A stretch of DNA of 64,000 nt from the NCBI RefSeq assembly GCF_009800965.1, contig NZ_WUAF01000008.1:159474-223473 (forward strand), written 5' to 3'. The translations under genes and the position numbers were made by a program. Below the pieces are notes generated by a model. That model was not told where the DNA came from. It worked only from the letters and a program-made list of their open reading frames with translations, and did no database searches. This DNA is from Cognatazoarcus halotolerans (GTDB lineage Bacteria; Pseudomonadota; Gammaproteobacteria; Burkholderiales; Rhodocyclaceae). Shown here one piece after another: positions 1 through 9,131 of the stretch (position 1 is the first letter of the stretch; every line of letters begins with the position of its first letter).

Positions 1-515
1 GCGAGCCCCGTCTGGCGTGACAGGATGGCAGGGATATCCTGAGTGCTGCCAAGGTCGATGCCGACGGAGTCCAGTGCTGCGACGCGCCAGGTGCCGAACA
101 ATCCGCGCAGGGTCATGTACGCGGCGATTCCGAGGAAGACGAATACGACCAGCGATTTCAGGTTTCCGGTCCCGATGCGGATCAGGCTCTTGCTGCCGCA
201 GCCCGAGGCCAGCGTCATGCCAGCACCGAACAACAATCCGCCAACGATATGCGATAGCCAGAGCAGGCGCGGTCCGGTGTAGATCGACTTGTGCAGATCG
301 ATCAGCCCGCCCAGCTGCAGTGCCGTAGCCCCGACAATGGCGACGGCCATGGCCAACGCCCACATCCGCATCCGCCCCCAATCGCCGATGTTCATCGCGT
401 CGGAGATCGCCCCCAAGGTGCAGAAGTTGGTCTTGTTGCCGACGAAACCGAAGATGACGCCAAGCGCAAATGCGAGCCAGGCGATGGTTGTCGAAGCGAT
501 CAGATGGTCATCCAT
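1..515 (-). CDS. YeeE/YedE-family membrane transporter (partial, C-terminus beyond the window)
   Basis: Integral membrane protein of the YeeE/YedE family, whose characterised members import thiosulfate or other small sulfur compounds. About 171 residues are visible from ATG 513-515 on the reverse strand; the rest lies off the left edge. Four hydrophobic segments are visible (about residues 9-28, 47-67, 83-103 and 118-136). Cysteine motifs typical of the family are present: NKTNFCTLGAISD near residue 30 and SGCGSKSLIR near residue 107. An AAGAG stretch precedes the ATG. It follows queC on the same strand but has no evident link to queuosine synthesis. The substrate cannot be read from the sequence. 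Confidence 0.8.
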   Translation of the reverse strand, partial: MDDHLIASTTIAWLAFALGVIFGFVGNKTNFCTLGAISDAMNIGDWGRMRMWALAMAVAIVGATALQLGGLIDLHKSIYTGPRLLWLSHIVGGLLFGAGMTLASGCGSKSLIRIGTGNLKSLVVFVFLGIAAYMTLRGLFGTWRVAALDSVGIDLGSTQDIPAILSRQTGL

Positions 516-584
516 GGGCAAGGCTCTTGGCGCGATGTCTGGTCATTGGGGTCGCCGCAGCGAACGGCGGGTAGGACGTGCCGT

Positions 585-1280
585 TCAGCTCTGGGGCTGA
601 GCGTAGGGCGTCGGATCTGCGACACCCGCGGCCTCGAAACCCGCCCGGCGCAGCCTGCATGCATCACACAGACCGCAGGCGCGGCCGGACGAGTCGGCCT
701 GGTAACAGGAAACGGTGAGCCCGTAGTCTACGCCCAGCGCGACGCCACGGGCGATGATCGCTGCTTTGTCGAGCGCCATCAACGGGGCGTGAATGTTGAG
801 CGGAGCGCCTTCGACGCCTGCCTTGGTGCCGAGCTTCGCCATGTTCTCGAAAGCCCTTATGAACTCCGGCCTGCAGTCCGGATAGCCTGAGTAGTCGACG
901 GCATTGACCCCGATGAAGATGTCCCGGGCGTTCAGGACCTCGGCCCAGGCGAGCGCCAGCGAGAGCATGACGGTGTTGCGGGCGGGGACATAGGTCACCG
1001 GGATCGTTCCGGCTTCGACGCCCCCGATCGGAACCGCAATGCCGGCATCGGTCAGGGCTGAACCGCCGAACTGGCCGAGATCTACCCGCGCGAGGCGGTG
1101 TTCTATGGCGCCCAGAGCCGTGGCGACCCTTCTCGATGCCGTCAGTTCGGCGGCATGGCGCTGGCCGTACTCGACCGAGAGTGCGTAGCAGTCGAAGCCC
1201 TCGCTGCGGGCGATTGCCAGGCAGGTGGTGGAATCTAGGCCGCCGGAGAGGAGGACGACAGCGCGTTTGTTGTCAGTCAT
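585..1280 (-). CDS. queC: 7-cyano-7-deazaguanine synthase QueC
   Basis: Converts 7-carboxy-7-deazaguanine to preQ0 with ATP and ammonia, a cytoplasmic step in queuosine tRNA modification. The 231-residue protein has the N-terminal PP-loop ATP-pyrophosphatase motif SGGLDS (residues 12-17) and the C-terminal zinc site made by C192, C202, C205 and C208 (CGLCDAC). Length is normal for the family. It lies just downstream of queE on the same strand (35-bp gap), the common que pairing placed after the Tol-Pal operon in betaproteobacteria. Identification is firm. Confidence 0.97.
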   Translation of the reverse strand: MTDNKRAVVLLSGGLDSTTCLAIARSEGFDCYALSVEYGQRHAAELTASRRVATALGAIEHRLARVDLGQFGGSALTDAGIAVPIGGVEAGTIPVTYVPARNTVMLSLALAWAEVLNARDIFIGVNAVDYSGYPDCRPEFIRAFENMAKLGTKAGVEGAPLNIHAPLMALDKAAIIARGVALGVDYGLTVSCYQADSSGRACGLCDACRLRRAGFEAAGVADPTPYAQPQS

Positions 1281-1315
1281 GCTCGAAGTGAATCTTCCAG
1301 ATGTACGGGTCTTTT

Positions 1316-1990
1316 TCAGCGCCCTGGCTGATTGCCCCAGATGACCTTGTGCAACTGCACCTGCATCCTTACCGGCAGGCGATCATCGACAATCCATTCA
1401 GCCAGATCGGCGGGCGTCAATTCGCCCTGCACCGGTGAAAACAGTACCGGGCAGCGTTGCGCAATCCCGTAAATACCGAGTTGCTCGACCGCCCAGTCGT
1501 AGTCCTGGCGGTTCGCCAGCACGATCTTGATCTCGTCGCGGGCATTCAACAAGGGAATGTTTTCCCAGCGATTCTTTGACGTCTCGGCGGAACCCGGCGC
1601 CTTGAGGTCCATGATGCGCGAGACACGCGGGTCGACGCCGCCGATGTCCAGGGCGCCACTGGTCTCGAGCGACACCGAGTAGCCTGCATCGCAAAGTCTC
1701 TCGAGCAGCACCAGGCAGGCTTTCTGGGCAAGCGGCTCACCGCCCGTCACGCATACCGTTGGTACCCCGTGACGTGCCACTTCGGTGACTATCTCGTCAA
1801 TGCTCCAGCTCTTGCCACCATTGAAAGCGTATTCCGTATCGCACCAGCGACAGCGCAGGGGGCAGCCGGTGAGGCGCACGAAGACCGTAGGCAAGCCGAC
1901 GCGCGACGATTCGCCCTGTATCGAGCAGAAAATCTCGGTAAGGCGCAGTCGCGCCTCCGCCGGGGGCCCCGGAGCTCGCTCTTCGGGCAT
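1316..1990 (-). CDS. queE: 7-carboxy-7-deazaguanine synthase QueE
   Basis: Radical-SAM enzyme that converts 6-carboxy-tetrahydropterin to 7-carboxy-7-deazaguanine in queuosine synthesis. The 224-residue protein has the CX3CX2C iron-sulfur motif at C43, C47 and C50 (GCPLRCRWC), preceded by [10 protein letters not shown] and followed by the VTGGEPL segment common in radical-SAM enzymes. The start codon at 1988-1990 abuts the cpoB stop codon at 1991-1993, so queE probably shares the Tol-Pal transcript. queC follows. No queD is visible here. Confidence 0.95.
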   Translation of the reverse strand: MPEERAPGPPAEARLRLTEIFCSIQGESSRVGLPTVFVRLTGCPLRCRWCDTEYAFNGGKSWSIDEIVTEVARHGVPTVCVTGGEPLAQKACLVLLERLCDAGYSVSLETSGALDIGGVDPRVSRIMDLKAPGSAETSKNRWENIPLLNARDEIKIVLANRQDYDWAVEQLGIYGIAQRCPVLFSPVQGELTPADLAEWIVDDRLPVRMQVQLHKVIWGNQPGR

Positions 1991-2719
1991 TTATTTCTTG
2001 CCCAGGCGCTGCTTGGCCATCTGCGCGGCGGAGCTGTCGGGATAGCGACTCAGGAGCGCTTCAAGACTGCTGCGGGCGCCTTTTGCATCGCCCATCGCCT
2101 GCTGGCTGTTGGCCAGGCCAAGCAACGCATCGGGCGCTCGCGGGTCGTCCGGCCATTTCGACTCCACCTTGCGGTAGTAATCGCCGGCCTTGGCAACCTC
2201 GCGTGCCTGGTACCATGCGCTTCCCGCCCAGAAGTTCGCGCTTGGCAAAAAGCTGCTGGCCGGGTAGGACTGGGTGAACTTCTCGAAACCATCCCCGGCT
2301 TCCGCATACTTTCCGGCCTTCAGGAGGTCGAGCGCCGCCTGGTAGTCGCGCGCTTCCGCAGCGGGGTCGACCGGCTTGGAGGCTGCGGGCTGGGAGCGCG
2401 TCTCGATCTGCCGCAGGCGGTTGTCGAGATCGACGTAAAAGTCTTTCTGGCGCTTTTCAATCGAGTCGAGCTTGTAGGTCAGCACTTCGACCTGGCCGCG
2501 CAGCTTTGCGATTTCGGACTTCATGGTCTCGAGTTGGTTGGAGAGCTCGAGCTGGGCCTGGCTGCCGGCCTCCAGCCGGTCCAGTCGTTGTCCATAGGCG
2601 TCACGAATGCGCACGATCTCCTTGCGCGCCTCGGTGTCGTCGAACACGCCCGCGGCCGCCGGCATGGCAGCCGGAAGAAGGAGCGCGACCAGGGAGGCTG
2701 CAGCCAGGGCCCTACTCAT
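1991..2719 (-). CDS. cpoB: Cell-division coordinator CpoB (YbgF), Tol-Pal accessory protein
   Basis: Periplasmic partner of TolA; in E. coli it links outer-membrane constriction with septal peptidoglycan synthesis. The 242 residues comprise a signal peptide (about 1-23, ending AAAG), an N-terminal coiled-coil region rich in Glu, Gln and Leu (about 30-105) that trimerises in known homologues, a linker with PAASKPVDPAAEA, and tetratricopeptide repeats from about residue 125 to the end. Its ATG (2717-2719) overlaps the pal stop codon by one base, indicating translational coupling. Confidence 0.93.
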   Translation of the reverse strand: MSRALAAASLVALLLPAAMPAAAGVFDDTEARKEIVRIRDAYGQRLDRLEAGSQAQLELSNQLETMKSEIAKLRGQVEVLTYKLDSIEKRQKDFYVDLDNRLRQIETRSQPAASKPVDPAAEARDYQAALDLLKAGKYAEAGDGFEKFTQSYPASSFLPSANFWAGSAWYQAREVAKAGDYYRKVESKWPDDPRAPDALLGLANSQQAMGDAKGARSSLEALLSRYPDSSAAQMAKQRLGKK

Positions 2720-3261
2720 TAGAATTCACCCGAATAGAGCATGTCTCCGCGACGGTTTTCCGCCCAGCAGGCCTCGCTTGCGTCGAGGCAGCGTGGCTTC
2801 TCCTCGCCGAGGCTGACTGATTCGATCTGCGCATCCGCCGCGCCGAGCAGCTGCAACGCCTTCTTGACCGCGTCGGCACGTTTCTGGCCGAGGGCGATGT
2901 TGTACTCGCGGCTGCCGCGATCATCGGTATTTCCCTGGACAAGCATCTTCATCTTGGGGTTGGTCTGCAGGAAGCGGGCATGCGCCTGGATCAGCGGTTT
3001 GAATTCGTCGCGAATCGTAAAGCTGTCGTAGTCGAACAGTACGCTGCGCTTGGAGAGGATATTGTTCGGATCCTTCAACGCGGCGATGCCGGCGTCGCCG
3101 CCGCTCTGGCCCGGCGTGACGGTCTGGACGCCCGGAGTCTGGACCGTGCCGGAAGAGCGGTCTTCGACGCTGGCGCCGGACTGGTCTCCGGACATCGGGG
3201 TCGAGCTGCAACCAGCGAGAAGCGCCAGCATCAGCGCGGGTACGACGAGGTGGTGACGCAT
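2719..3261 (-). CDS. pal: Peptidoglycan-associated lipoprotein Pal
   Basis: Outer-membrane lipoprotein that binds peptidoglycan and links the outer membrane to the Tol complex. The 180-residue precursor has a type II signal peptide with lipobox LLAG-C18, a short Ser/Gly-rich linker, and an OmpA-like domain (about residues 70-180) with VQGNTDDRGSREYN followed by GQKRADAV, which carries the peptidoglycan-contacting residues. It sits between tolB (25 bp upstream) and cpoB (1-bp overlap), the standard tol-pal order. Confidence 0.97.
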   Translation of the reverse strand: MRHHLVVPALMLALLAGCSSTPMSGDQSGASVEDRSSGTVQTPGVQTVTPGQSGGDAGIAALKDPNNILSKRSVLFDYDSFTIRDEFKPLIQAHARFLQTNPKMKMLVQGNTDDRGSREYNIALGQKRADAVKKALQLLGAADAQIESVSLGEEKPRCLDASEACWAENRRGDMLYSGEF

Positions 3262-3285
3262 GTGAAACTCCTTCGTTTCGGGGTT

Positions 3286-4563
3286 TTAGCGGGGCAGGGG
3301 GCCCCAGGCGGGTTCGCGAACATCGGCAGCCTGCACCGACAGTCGTTGTTTGATGCGGCCATCTGCCGAGACCGCGGCGAGCACGCCACGGCCGCCGGAT
3401 TCGGTGGCGTAGAGAATCATCTGTCCGTTGGGCGCAAAGCTGGGCGACTCGTCGCGGCTGCCGTCGGTAAGTATCTGCACCTGACGGCTGGCGAGATCCA
3501 TGATGGCGACCTGAAAGCGGCCATTGTTGCGCGTTACGAAGGTGAGGCTGCGGCCGTCCGGCGACGGACGTGGTGTAACGTTGTAGCCACCGTCGAAGGT
3601 GATCCGCTCGACACCACCGCCACCGGCCTGAATGCGGTAGATCTGCGGGCTGCCACCGCGGTCCGAGGTGAAATATATCCATTTTCCGTCTGCAGACCAG
3701 GCGGGCTCGGTATCGATTCCGGACGAGGAAGCGATGCGGCGCACGCCAGAGCCATCGGCATTTACCGTATAAAGCTGGCTCTGACCGTCCTTGGTCAGCA
3801 CTACGGCGAGCTGGCGGCCATCCGGTGACCATGCCGGTGCCGAATTGGAGCCTTTGAAGTTGGCGGCCACGTTGCGCAGGCCGGTTGCCAGCGAGTGCAC
3901 GTATACCACCGGTTTCTTTGCCTCGAACGAAACGTATGCCAGCTTGCTGCCGTCCGGAGACCATGCGGGCGAGATGATTGGCTCGCGCGAAGCCAGGGCG
4001 GTCTGGGCGTTCATTCCGTCGGCGTCGGCGATCTGAAGCTGGTAACGTCCGGCGGATTTCACGACGTAGGCAATGCGGGTCGAGAACACGCCCCTGAGGC
4101 CGGTGAGTTTCTCGAATACGAAATCCGCGATACGGTGACCAGTTGCACGGTTTTGCTGGGAGGTCATGCGCAGCGCAAGGGCACCGAGTTCTGCCTGGCG
4201 CTGGGTGTCGAAGAGGCGGAAGCGGACCTCGAAGCGCCCGCCGTCGATCGGCACCACACTACCGACCAGCACTGCATCGGCGCCCCGGCCACGGATATCC
4301 GCGAGATCCGGAAGCGTCGCCGCGGACATGGGTTGTGAACCGACCTCGACCATGTTGAAGAGGCCGCTGTGCGCGAGATCGCCTCGCACCACCTCGGATA
4401 TCGGGCCGGCCAGACCGTTCTCGCCCTCGAAGGCCGCGATTGCCACCGGTATGCGGTTCGCACCTGCTCCCGAAATTTCGATGGCAAGCTGTGCGCGGGC
4501 CGACAGTGCGAGCGCAACGAGGACGAAGCCGACGATGTAACGGGCAAGAAGAGTATGTTTCAT
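3286..4563 (-). CDS. tolB: Tol-Pal system protein TolB
   Basis: Periplasmic beta-propeller protein that shuttles between Pal and TolA. The start is ATG 4561-4563, preceded by AGGTGAAAGG and followed by a classical signal peptide (MKHTLLARYIVGFVLVALAL, cleavage after SARA); the reading frame stays open further upstream but that stretch overlaps tolA and lacks protein-like composition. From this start the protein has 425 residues, the usual length. An N-terminal alpha/beta domain precedes repeated PD40/WD-like blades (SPDGSKLAYVS, SPDGRQLAVV, SADGKWIYFTSDRGG, SPDGRSLTFV). Confidence 0.97.
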   Translation of the reverse strand: MKHTLLARYIVGFVLVALALSARAQLAIEISGAGANRIPVAIAAFEGENGLAGPISEVVRGDLAHSGLFNMVEVGSQPMSAATLPDLADIRGRGADAVLVGSVVPIDGGRFEVRFRLFDTQRQAELGALALRMTSQQNRATGHRIADFVFEKLTGLRGVFSTRIAYVVKSAGRYQLQIADADGMNAQTALASREPIISPAWSPDGSKLAYVSFEAKKPVVYVHSLATGLRNVAANFKGSNSAPAWSPDGRQLAVVLTKDGQSQLYTVNADGSGVRRIASSSGIDTEPAWSADGKWIYFTSDRGGSPQIYRIQAGGGGVERITFDGGYNVTPRPSPDGRSLTFVTRNNGRFQVAIMDLASRQVQILTDGSRDESPSFAPNGQMILYATESGGRGVLAAVSADGRIKQRLSVQAADVREPAWGPLPR

Positions 4564-4726
4564 AAGGCCTTTCACCTGCTGCAAATTATACCGAAGGGGC
4601 TGGGCGTCCGGTTGTCGCCCTGTCGTCGAACGACATCCAGCCGGTTTTTTCTGTCTGAGCGTCCGTCCGTGCGTCGCCGGTGCGACTTGGGCAGGATCGC
4701 GCTCACCGATCAACTCTGATGGCACT

Positions 4727-5590
4727 CTAGTCATCGAGTGGCCTGAATTTCAGGTCCAGGCTGCGGTTGAACAGTTCTGCCTTGTCCGGTTTGGGGAGCG
4801 GGCTCGATTTGCGGATCGCGCGTTCGATTGCGAGATCCAGTGCCGCATCACCGGAGCTGCGCTTGAGTCTGACGTCGACCACGGTACCGTCGGGCAGCTG
4901 ATCGACTTCGAAGCGCGCCTCCGGATTGCCGCCCAGTCCTGGCGGGAGGACGATATTGCCCCGAACCTTGACGCGAATCTTGTTCTGGTAGTCCGCCAAG
5001 GCCTTTGCCGAAGCCGCCTGAGCCTGCATGTCGGCGACTCGCGCCGAGTCCTCGCGCATCAGTGCCTGCTGCCGAGCACGTTCGGCATCCTTTGCGAGCA
5101 TTTCCTTCAGGCGTGCCGTTTCACGCTCTTCCGCGCGACGATCGGGTTTGGGGTCCGGTTTTGGCTCGGGCTTCGGCTCAGGCTTCTTCTCGGGCTTGGG
5201 CTCGATTCTTTTTGGTTCCGGCGTTTTCTTTTCAGGCACGGGTTCAGGCTTCCGTTCCTGCTTCTTCGGTTCGGGTTTCTTTGGTTCGGTCTTGACCGCT
5301 ATGTCCGGGGTTCTTGGTGGCTCTGGTGCCGGTTGTGGCGTGGGTGTCGGCTTGGGCGGGGGCTCCGGCCTGGGCGTCGGCTGTGGCTTGGGTTCTGGTC
5401 TGGGTTGCTGTCTGGCAGGCGGCGCAGGCTCGCTCCCGCGCACGAGCGCGACCTCGACCGCCGCGGGTGGTTGCGATTGCCAACGAAGGCCGTAAAAGAG
5501 GAAGGCCAGCAGCAGGCCGTGCACCAGGGCGGTGAGTGCCAACGAGATCCATTTTCCGGATTTCGGCGATGCCGGGCGTGGTCCCTCCAT
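4727..5590 (-). CDS. tolA: Tol-Pal system protein TolA
   Basis: Inner-membrane protein that spans the periplasm and transmits TolQR energy to TolB/Pal. The 287 residues hold one N-terminal transmembrane helix (about 16-36), a long periplasmic segment, first Pro-rich (about 55-130, PEPKPQPTPRPEPPPK type) and then Lys/Glu/Arg-rich helical (about 130-195), and a C-terminal TonB/TolA-like domain (about 200-287). The extremely Pro/Lys/Glu-biased middle is expected for the family and produces long spurious open frames on the opposite strand. Confidence 0.93.
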   Translation of the reverse strand: MEGPRPASPKSGKWISLALTALVHGLLLAFLFYGLRWQSQPPAAVEVALVRGSEPAPPARQQPRPEPKPQPTPRPEPPPKPTPTPQPAPEPPRTPDIAVKTEPKKPEPKKQERKPEPVPEKKTPEPKRIEPKPEKKPEPKPEPKPDPKPDRRAEERETARLKEMLAKDAERARQQALMREDSARVADMQAQAASAKALADYQNKIRVKVRGNIVLPPGLGGNPEARFEVDQLPDGTVVDVRLKRSSGDAALDLAIERAIRKSSPLPKPDKAELFNRSLDLKFRPLDD

Positions 5591-5611
5591 CTGGGGTGCT
5601 GCTCCGTACCT

Positions 5612-6016
5612 TTACTTGTGACCCGACTGCACGAGCAGTCCGATCTTCTGCAGACCTTCGATCTGCAGTCTGTCCATGACATCGAGGATCGTCTGGTAAG
5701 GCGCCTTGCCGTTACCGGCGATCACGATTGCCTGCTGCGGGTTCTCGGTCTGGGCCGCCTTCAGCTGGGCTACCAATCCGTCCAGGGAGACATTCCGTGC
5801 GTTGCCTCCAGGTTCGCGCATCTTCAGGCTTCCGTCGACCGCAACCTCGATCTGGATCGGTTGCGTCGGTACGTTCGAGGCATTGGCAACGCTCGGAAGA
5901 TCGACGGTCCCGGTCTGGATCATCGGTGCGGTGACCATGAAGATCACCAGCAGGACCAGCATCACGTCGATGTAGGGCACTACGTTGATCTGGTTCATGA
6001 GTCGGCGCTGGCGCAT
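5612..6016 (-). CDS. tolR: Tol-Pal system protein TolR
   Basis: ExbD/TolR-type proton-channel subunit. The 134-residue protein has a short cytoplasmic N-terminus, a single transmembrane helix (about residues 12-33) with the NVVPYIDVMLVLLVIFM segment carrying the family's essential Asp, and a periplasmic domain. The start at 6016 is supported by GGGAGC seven bases upstream; a second in-frame ATG six codons later is also possible. It lies between tolQ and tolA in the usual order. Confidence 0.97.
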   Translation of the reverse strand: MRQRRLMNQINVVPYIDVMLVLLVIFMVTAPMIQTGTVDLPSVANASNVPTQPIQIEVAVDGSLKMREPGGNARNVSLDGLVAQLKAAQTENPQQAIVIAGNGKAPYQTILDVMDRLQIEGLQKIGLLVQSGHK

Positions 6017-6034
6017 TCGAGTGCTCCCGTTCGC

Positions 6035-6709
6035 TTAGCGCAACTGGCGCTGCAGGATGTTCGAGAACTCTTCCATGAAGCTCTCAAAGCGGATCGACAG
6101 GCGGTCGATGTCGTGGGCAAAGCGGTTGTATGCAACAACCGCCGGAATCGCCGCGAAAAGACCAATCGCAGTGGCGACCAACGCTTCTGCAATGCCGGGT
6201 GCAACATGGGCCAGGGTGGCTTGACCGACGTTGGCGAGACCCCGGAAAGCGTTCATGATGCCCCATACCGTTCCGAAGAGGCCGACGTACGGAGATACGG
6301 AGCCGACCGATGCGAGAAATGCCAGATGTGCTTCGAGCTCATCGACCTCGCGCTGGTAGGTCGCGCGCATGGCCCGACGTGCTCCATCCATGGTTGCGAC
6401 GTTATCCATGTTCTTGCCACGCAGTTTGGCGAATTCGCGGTAGCCGGATTCAAAAATCCGCTCCATCGCGCCCGCATGGTGCCGATCGTTCACTGCGCTC
6501 TGATAGAGACTGTTCAGATCCCCGCCACTCCAGAAGTCACGCTCGAAGCGATTCGTCTTGGTCCGGGCGGCGCGGATGGCAAAGGATTTGCGGAAGATCC
6601 AGTACCAGGACATGAAGGAGACGAGCGCGAGCAGCGCCATGACCAGCTTGACGACCACGCTGGCATTGGCAATCAGGCTGATGATCGAAAGATCGGTGGT
6701 GATGGTCAT
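6035..6709 (-). CDS. tolQ: Tol-Pal system protein TolQ
   Basis: MotA/TolQ/ExbB-type proton-channel subunit that energises TolA. The 224 residues contain three transmembrane helices (about 15-37, 130-155 and 165-190) and a cytoplasmic loop between the first two; the signature region [14 protein letters not shown] and the helix-3 segment [20 protein letters not shown] are clear. The ATG overlaps the ybgC stop codon (ATGA, 6706-6709). The bases just upstream are CU-rich with no Shine-Dalgarno, so translation is probably coupled to ybgC. Confidence 0.97.
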   Translation of the reverse strand: MTITTDLSIISLIANASVVVKLVMALLALVSFMSWYWIFRKSFAIRAARTKTNRFERDFWSGGDLNSLYQSAVNDRHHAGAMERIFESGYREFAKLRGKNMDNVATMDGARRAMRATYQREVDELEAHLAFLASVGSVSPYVGLFGTVWGIMNAFRGLANVGQATLAHVAPGIAEALVATAIGLFAAIPAVVAYNRFAHDIDRLSIRFESFMEEFSNILQRQLR

Positions 6710-7152
6710 GAAGAGGAGGAAGGATGAAGTTGTCGACGCACGTCTGCGGGTATGGCCGCAGCCTTGCCGCGGGATTGATCGATACAGGCGATATCGACTC
6801 TCGCCTGGAACAGGAGTGCCTCGTCGCGGAGAATTTTCTGCCCGAAACCAATGCTGGCCCGGCCGAGTCGTTCGATGGTGGTGATCACCGTGAGCATGTC
6901 GTCGAGTTTTGCGGAGGCCAGGTAATCGGCCTGTACCGACCGGACCACGAAAACGATGCCGCGATCGTCGCGAAGGGTTTGCTGCTCGAAGCCGGTCGCA
7001 CGGAGGTACTCCGTACGGGCGCGTTCGCAGAAGCGGAAGTAATTTGCGTAGTAAACCATCCCGGCCGCGTCGGTGTCTTCATAATAGACGCGAACAGGCC
7101 ACGCGAACGGGGGCGAAACCGGCTCGGATGTTGGTGATGGAACGGCATACAT
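6706..7152 (-). CDS. ybgC: Tol-Pal-associated acyl-CoA thioesterase YbgC
   Basis: Hot-dog-fold thioesterase encoded first in many tol-pal operons, active on short acyl-CoA or acyl-ACP in studied homologues. The frame is open far upstream, but recognisable homology begins around [20 protein letters not shown], so ATG 7150-7152 was chosen, giving 148 residues. The 4-hydroxybenzoyl-CoA thioesterase signature with catalytic Asp ([13 protein letters not shown]) is intact at about residues 23-35. It heads the operon ybgC-tolQRAB-pal-cpoB-queE-queC. The upstream 190 bp separate it from the divergent STAS gene. Confidence 0.95.
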   Translation of the reverse strand: MYAVPSPTSEPVSPPFAWPVRVYYEDTDAAGMVYYANYFRFCERARTEYLRATGFEQQTLRDDRGIVFVVRSVQADYLASAKLDDMLTVITTIERLGRASIGFGQKILRDEALLFQARVDIACIDQSRGKAAAIPADVRRQLHPSSSS

Positions 7153-7344
7153 GGCGCCGATTCTAACCGATAAGCCGCCAGCCCTTTGATGGCATGGTGG
7201 CCGGCATTTTGTGTCCGAAGGTAAGCGAGTGGGAGGCGATCCGGCTGATTCGTTGCAAGCGAGAGTTATTGCCGGCAAAGCCGCGGTTCCGGTGATAACC
7301 TTTAGTTCGTGGCTGTAATGGCAACGCCAAGGTGAGGTGTTAGT

Positions 7345-8502
7345 TTGGCGATCTCGTTTTTCGGCAAGAAGCCCGGGACCGACGAGCGGGCGAAGCCCGC
7401 CGCGGCAAGCGGCAAGAGCGCGCCGCGCTCCGAATTGTCCACGCTCGATTTCTCGGGTGCGGGCGATGTCGGTCGTGCGCTCGCCCAGTGTGCCGACAAG
7501 GTCGAGGTGCTCGAGGGCGGAGATGCGCTCCTCGCGGTTGCCGAAGAGGCCGCAATGCTGTTTGCGAATGGTAACGATGTCGAGGCCGCGGCGGTACTCG
7601 ATGCGGCGCTCGATGGCGCTGTGGGTGAAGAGGCCGGGGAAGGGCTTTGGCTGATGCTGCTTGACCTTCATCGCCTCGCCGGCGAGCGTGCCAGATTCGA
7701 TCAACGCAGTGCGGCGTATGCGGCAAGATTCGAGAAATCCTCTCCCTCGTGGGAGGACCTGTCGGTGGCGGCGCCTGCACCGGCCGCAGGCGTCGTACCC
7801 TGCGTCACGCTCAGCGGCAGCCTGTCGGGACAGGCCGCTCAGCAATTCGGCAAGCTGGTGGAGTTTGCGCGCGGCAATGGCGGCGTGCGGCTGGATCTTG
7901 GCCGCCTGCGCGGCGCCGATGATCTGGGATGTCAGATTCTGCGCAAGACGCTTGCCGAGATGAAGCGCGAACGAATCGATTTCGAATTGCTCAATTGCGG
8001 GCACCTTGCCGACATGCTTGGCGGACAGCTCTCCTGTGGCCGACGCGAGCGCCAGGAGTCATGGAAGCTCCTGTTCGATCTGTTGCAGCGTGCCGGGGAG
8101 TTCGATCGCTTCGAAGAGCTGGCGATCGACTATGCGATCACCTTTGAGGAGTCTCCGCCCTCATGGGAGGCCCCGAGCGGGGAGCAGACGGGAGACCGCG
8201 TGAAACTGGCCGCTGCGGTACGCCCGGACAGTGATTTCATGTTGGAGGGTGATATCACCGCCAACGAACAAGGTCAGCTGCGCCGACTGGCGGCTTTTGC
8301 CGCGGAGCGCGCAATGGTCGATGTCGATTGCTCGCGCTTGCGCCGGGTAGACTTCGTATCTGCCGGTGCCTTCTTCAATATTCTGGCGACCTTGCGGGCT
8401 CAGGGTAAACTCGTGGTCTTCAGACATGTCAACAACATGGTCGCGGCGCTGCTCCGGGTGATGGGGGTCGATCAGGTGGCTCAGATCGTGACCCGCCGCT
8501 AG
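7345..8502 (+). CDS. Protein with two helical-plus-STAS modules (anti-anti-sigma-like)
   Basis: No characterised orthologue recognised. The start is TTG 7345 with AAGGTGAGG eight to nine bases upstream; 385 residues. After a Ser/Ala-rich N-terminus the protein is an internal duplication. Each module has a helical stretch ([18 protein letters not shown] about residue 98; [18 protein letters not shown] about 235) ending in FEKSSPSWE or FEESPPSWE, followed by a STAS-like alpha/beta domain (about 150-225 and 290-385). The second STAS domain keeps the [14 protein letters not shown] loop, where the Ser resembles the phospho-acceptor of anti-anti-sigma factors; the first has [10 protein letters not shown] instead. 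hslVU follows after 28 bp, so co-transcription is likely. Function unknown; STAS domains usually act in phospho-switched protein binding. Confidence 0.8.
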   Translation: MAISFFGKKPGTDERAKPAAASGKSAPRSELSTLDFSGAGDVGRALAQCADKVEVLEGGDALLAVAEEAAMLFANGNDVEAAAVLDAALDGAVGEEAGEGLWLMLLDLHRLAGERARFDQRSAAYAARFEKSSPSWEDLSVAAPAPAAGVVPCVTLSGSLSGQAAQQFGKLVEFARGNGGVRLDLGRLRGADDLGCQILRKTLAEMKRERIDFELLNCGHLADMLGGQLSCGRRERQESWKLLFDLLQRAGEFDRFEELAIDYAITFEESPPSWEAPSGEQTGDRVKLAAAVRPDSDFMLEGDITANEQGQLRRLAAFAAERAMVDVDCSRLRRVDFVSAGAFFNILATLRAQGKLVVFRHVNNMVAALLRVMGVDQVAQIVTRR

Positions 8503-8530
8503 CGATCGCGATCTCAGTGGAAATCCCCGT

Positions 8531-9070
8531 ATGGAACAGTATCACGGTACAACCATCCTGTCGGTCAGGCGCGGCAAGCGCGTGGCTCTGGGTGGCGATG
8601 GTCAGGTCACGCTGGGCAATATCGTCATCAAGGCCACGGCCCGAAAGGTGAGGCGCATTTATCAGGAAAAGATTCTCGCCGGATTTGCCGGCGGAACCGC
8701 GGATGCGTTCACGCTTTTCGAGCGATTCGAGGAGAAGCTCGAAAAGCACCAGGGTCATCTGCTGCGCAGCGCAGTCGAACTTGCCAAGGACTGGCGGACC
8801 GACCGTATGCTCCGGCGTCTCGAGGCCATGCTGGCGGTGGCCGATCGGGACAATTCACTGATCATCACCGGCAATGGTGACGTGCTCGAGCCGGAGCACG
8901 GCATCGTTGCGATCGGCAGTGGCGGCGCTTATGCCCAGTCGGCGGCCCGGGCATTGCTCGAGAATACCGAGATGCCGCCAGAGGACATCGTTGCCCGCTC
9001 GCTGGAGATCGCCGGCGATCTGTGCATCTATACCAACCAGAGCCACACGATCGAGCTGATCGAAGGCTGA
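8531..9070 (+). CDS. hslV: ATP-dependent protease peptidase subunit HslV
   Basis: Threonine peptidase of the HslUV (ClpQY) cytoplasmic protease. The 179-residue protein begins [14 protein letters not shown]; processing places the catalytic Thr at the TTILSVR motif, and the [14 protein letters not shown] segment is typical of the family. Length is normal. hslU follows after 61 bp and the STAS-module gene precedes, giving a probable three-gene unit. No frame defect seen. Confidence 0.98.
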   Translation: MEQYHGTTILSVRRGKRVALGGDGQVTLGNIVIKATARKVRRIYQEKILAGFAGGTADAFTLFERFEEKLEKHQGHLLRSAVELAKDWRTDRMLRRLEAMLAVADRDNSLIITGNGDVLEPEHGIVAIGSGGAYAQSAARALLENTEMPPEDIVARSLEIAGDLCIYTNQSHTIELIEG

Positions 9071-9131
9071 GATCGATGCGGCGCGCGCTTCCTGCGCTGT
9101 GCCGTCGACAAACCCTATCCGGTACCGCACC

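Noticed and set aside
7153..8004. Long reverse-strand open frame continuous with ybgC (432 codons in all)
   Set aside because: Only the last 148 codons resemble YbgC; the rest is the antisense shadow of the STAS gene, which has its own start signals and duplicated domains.
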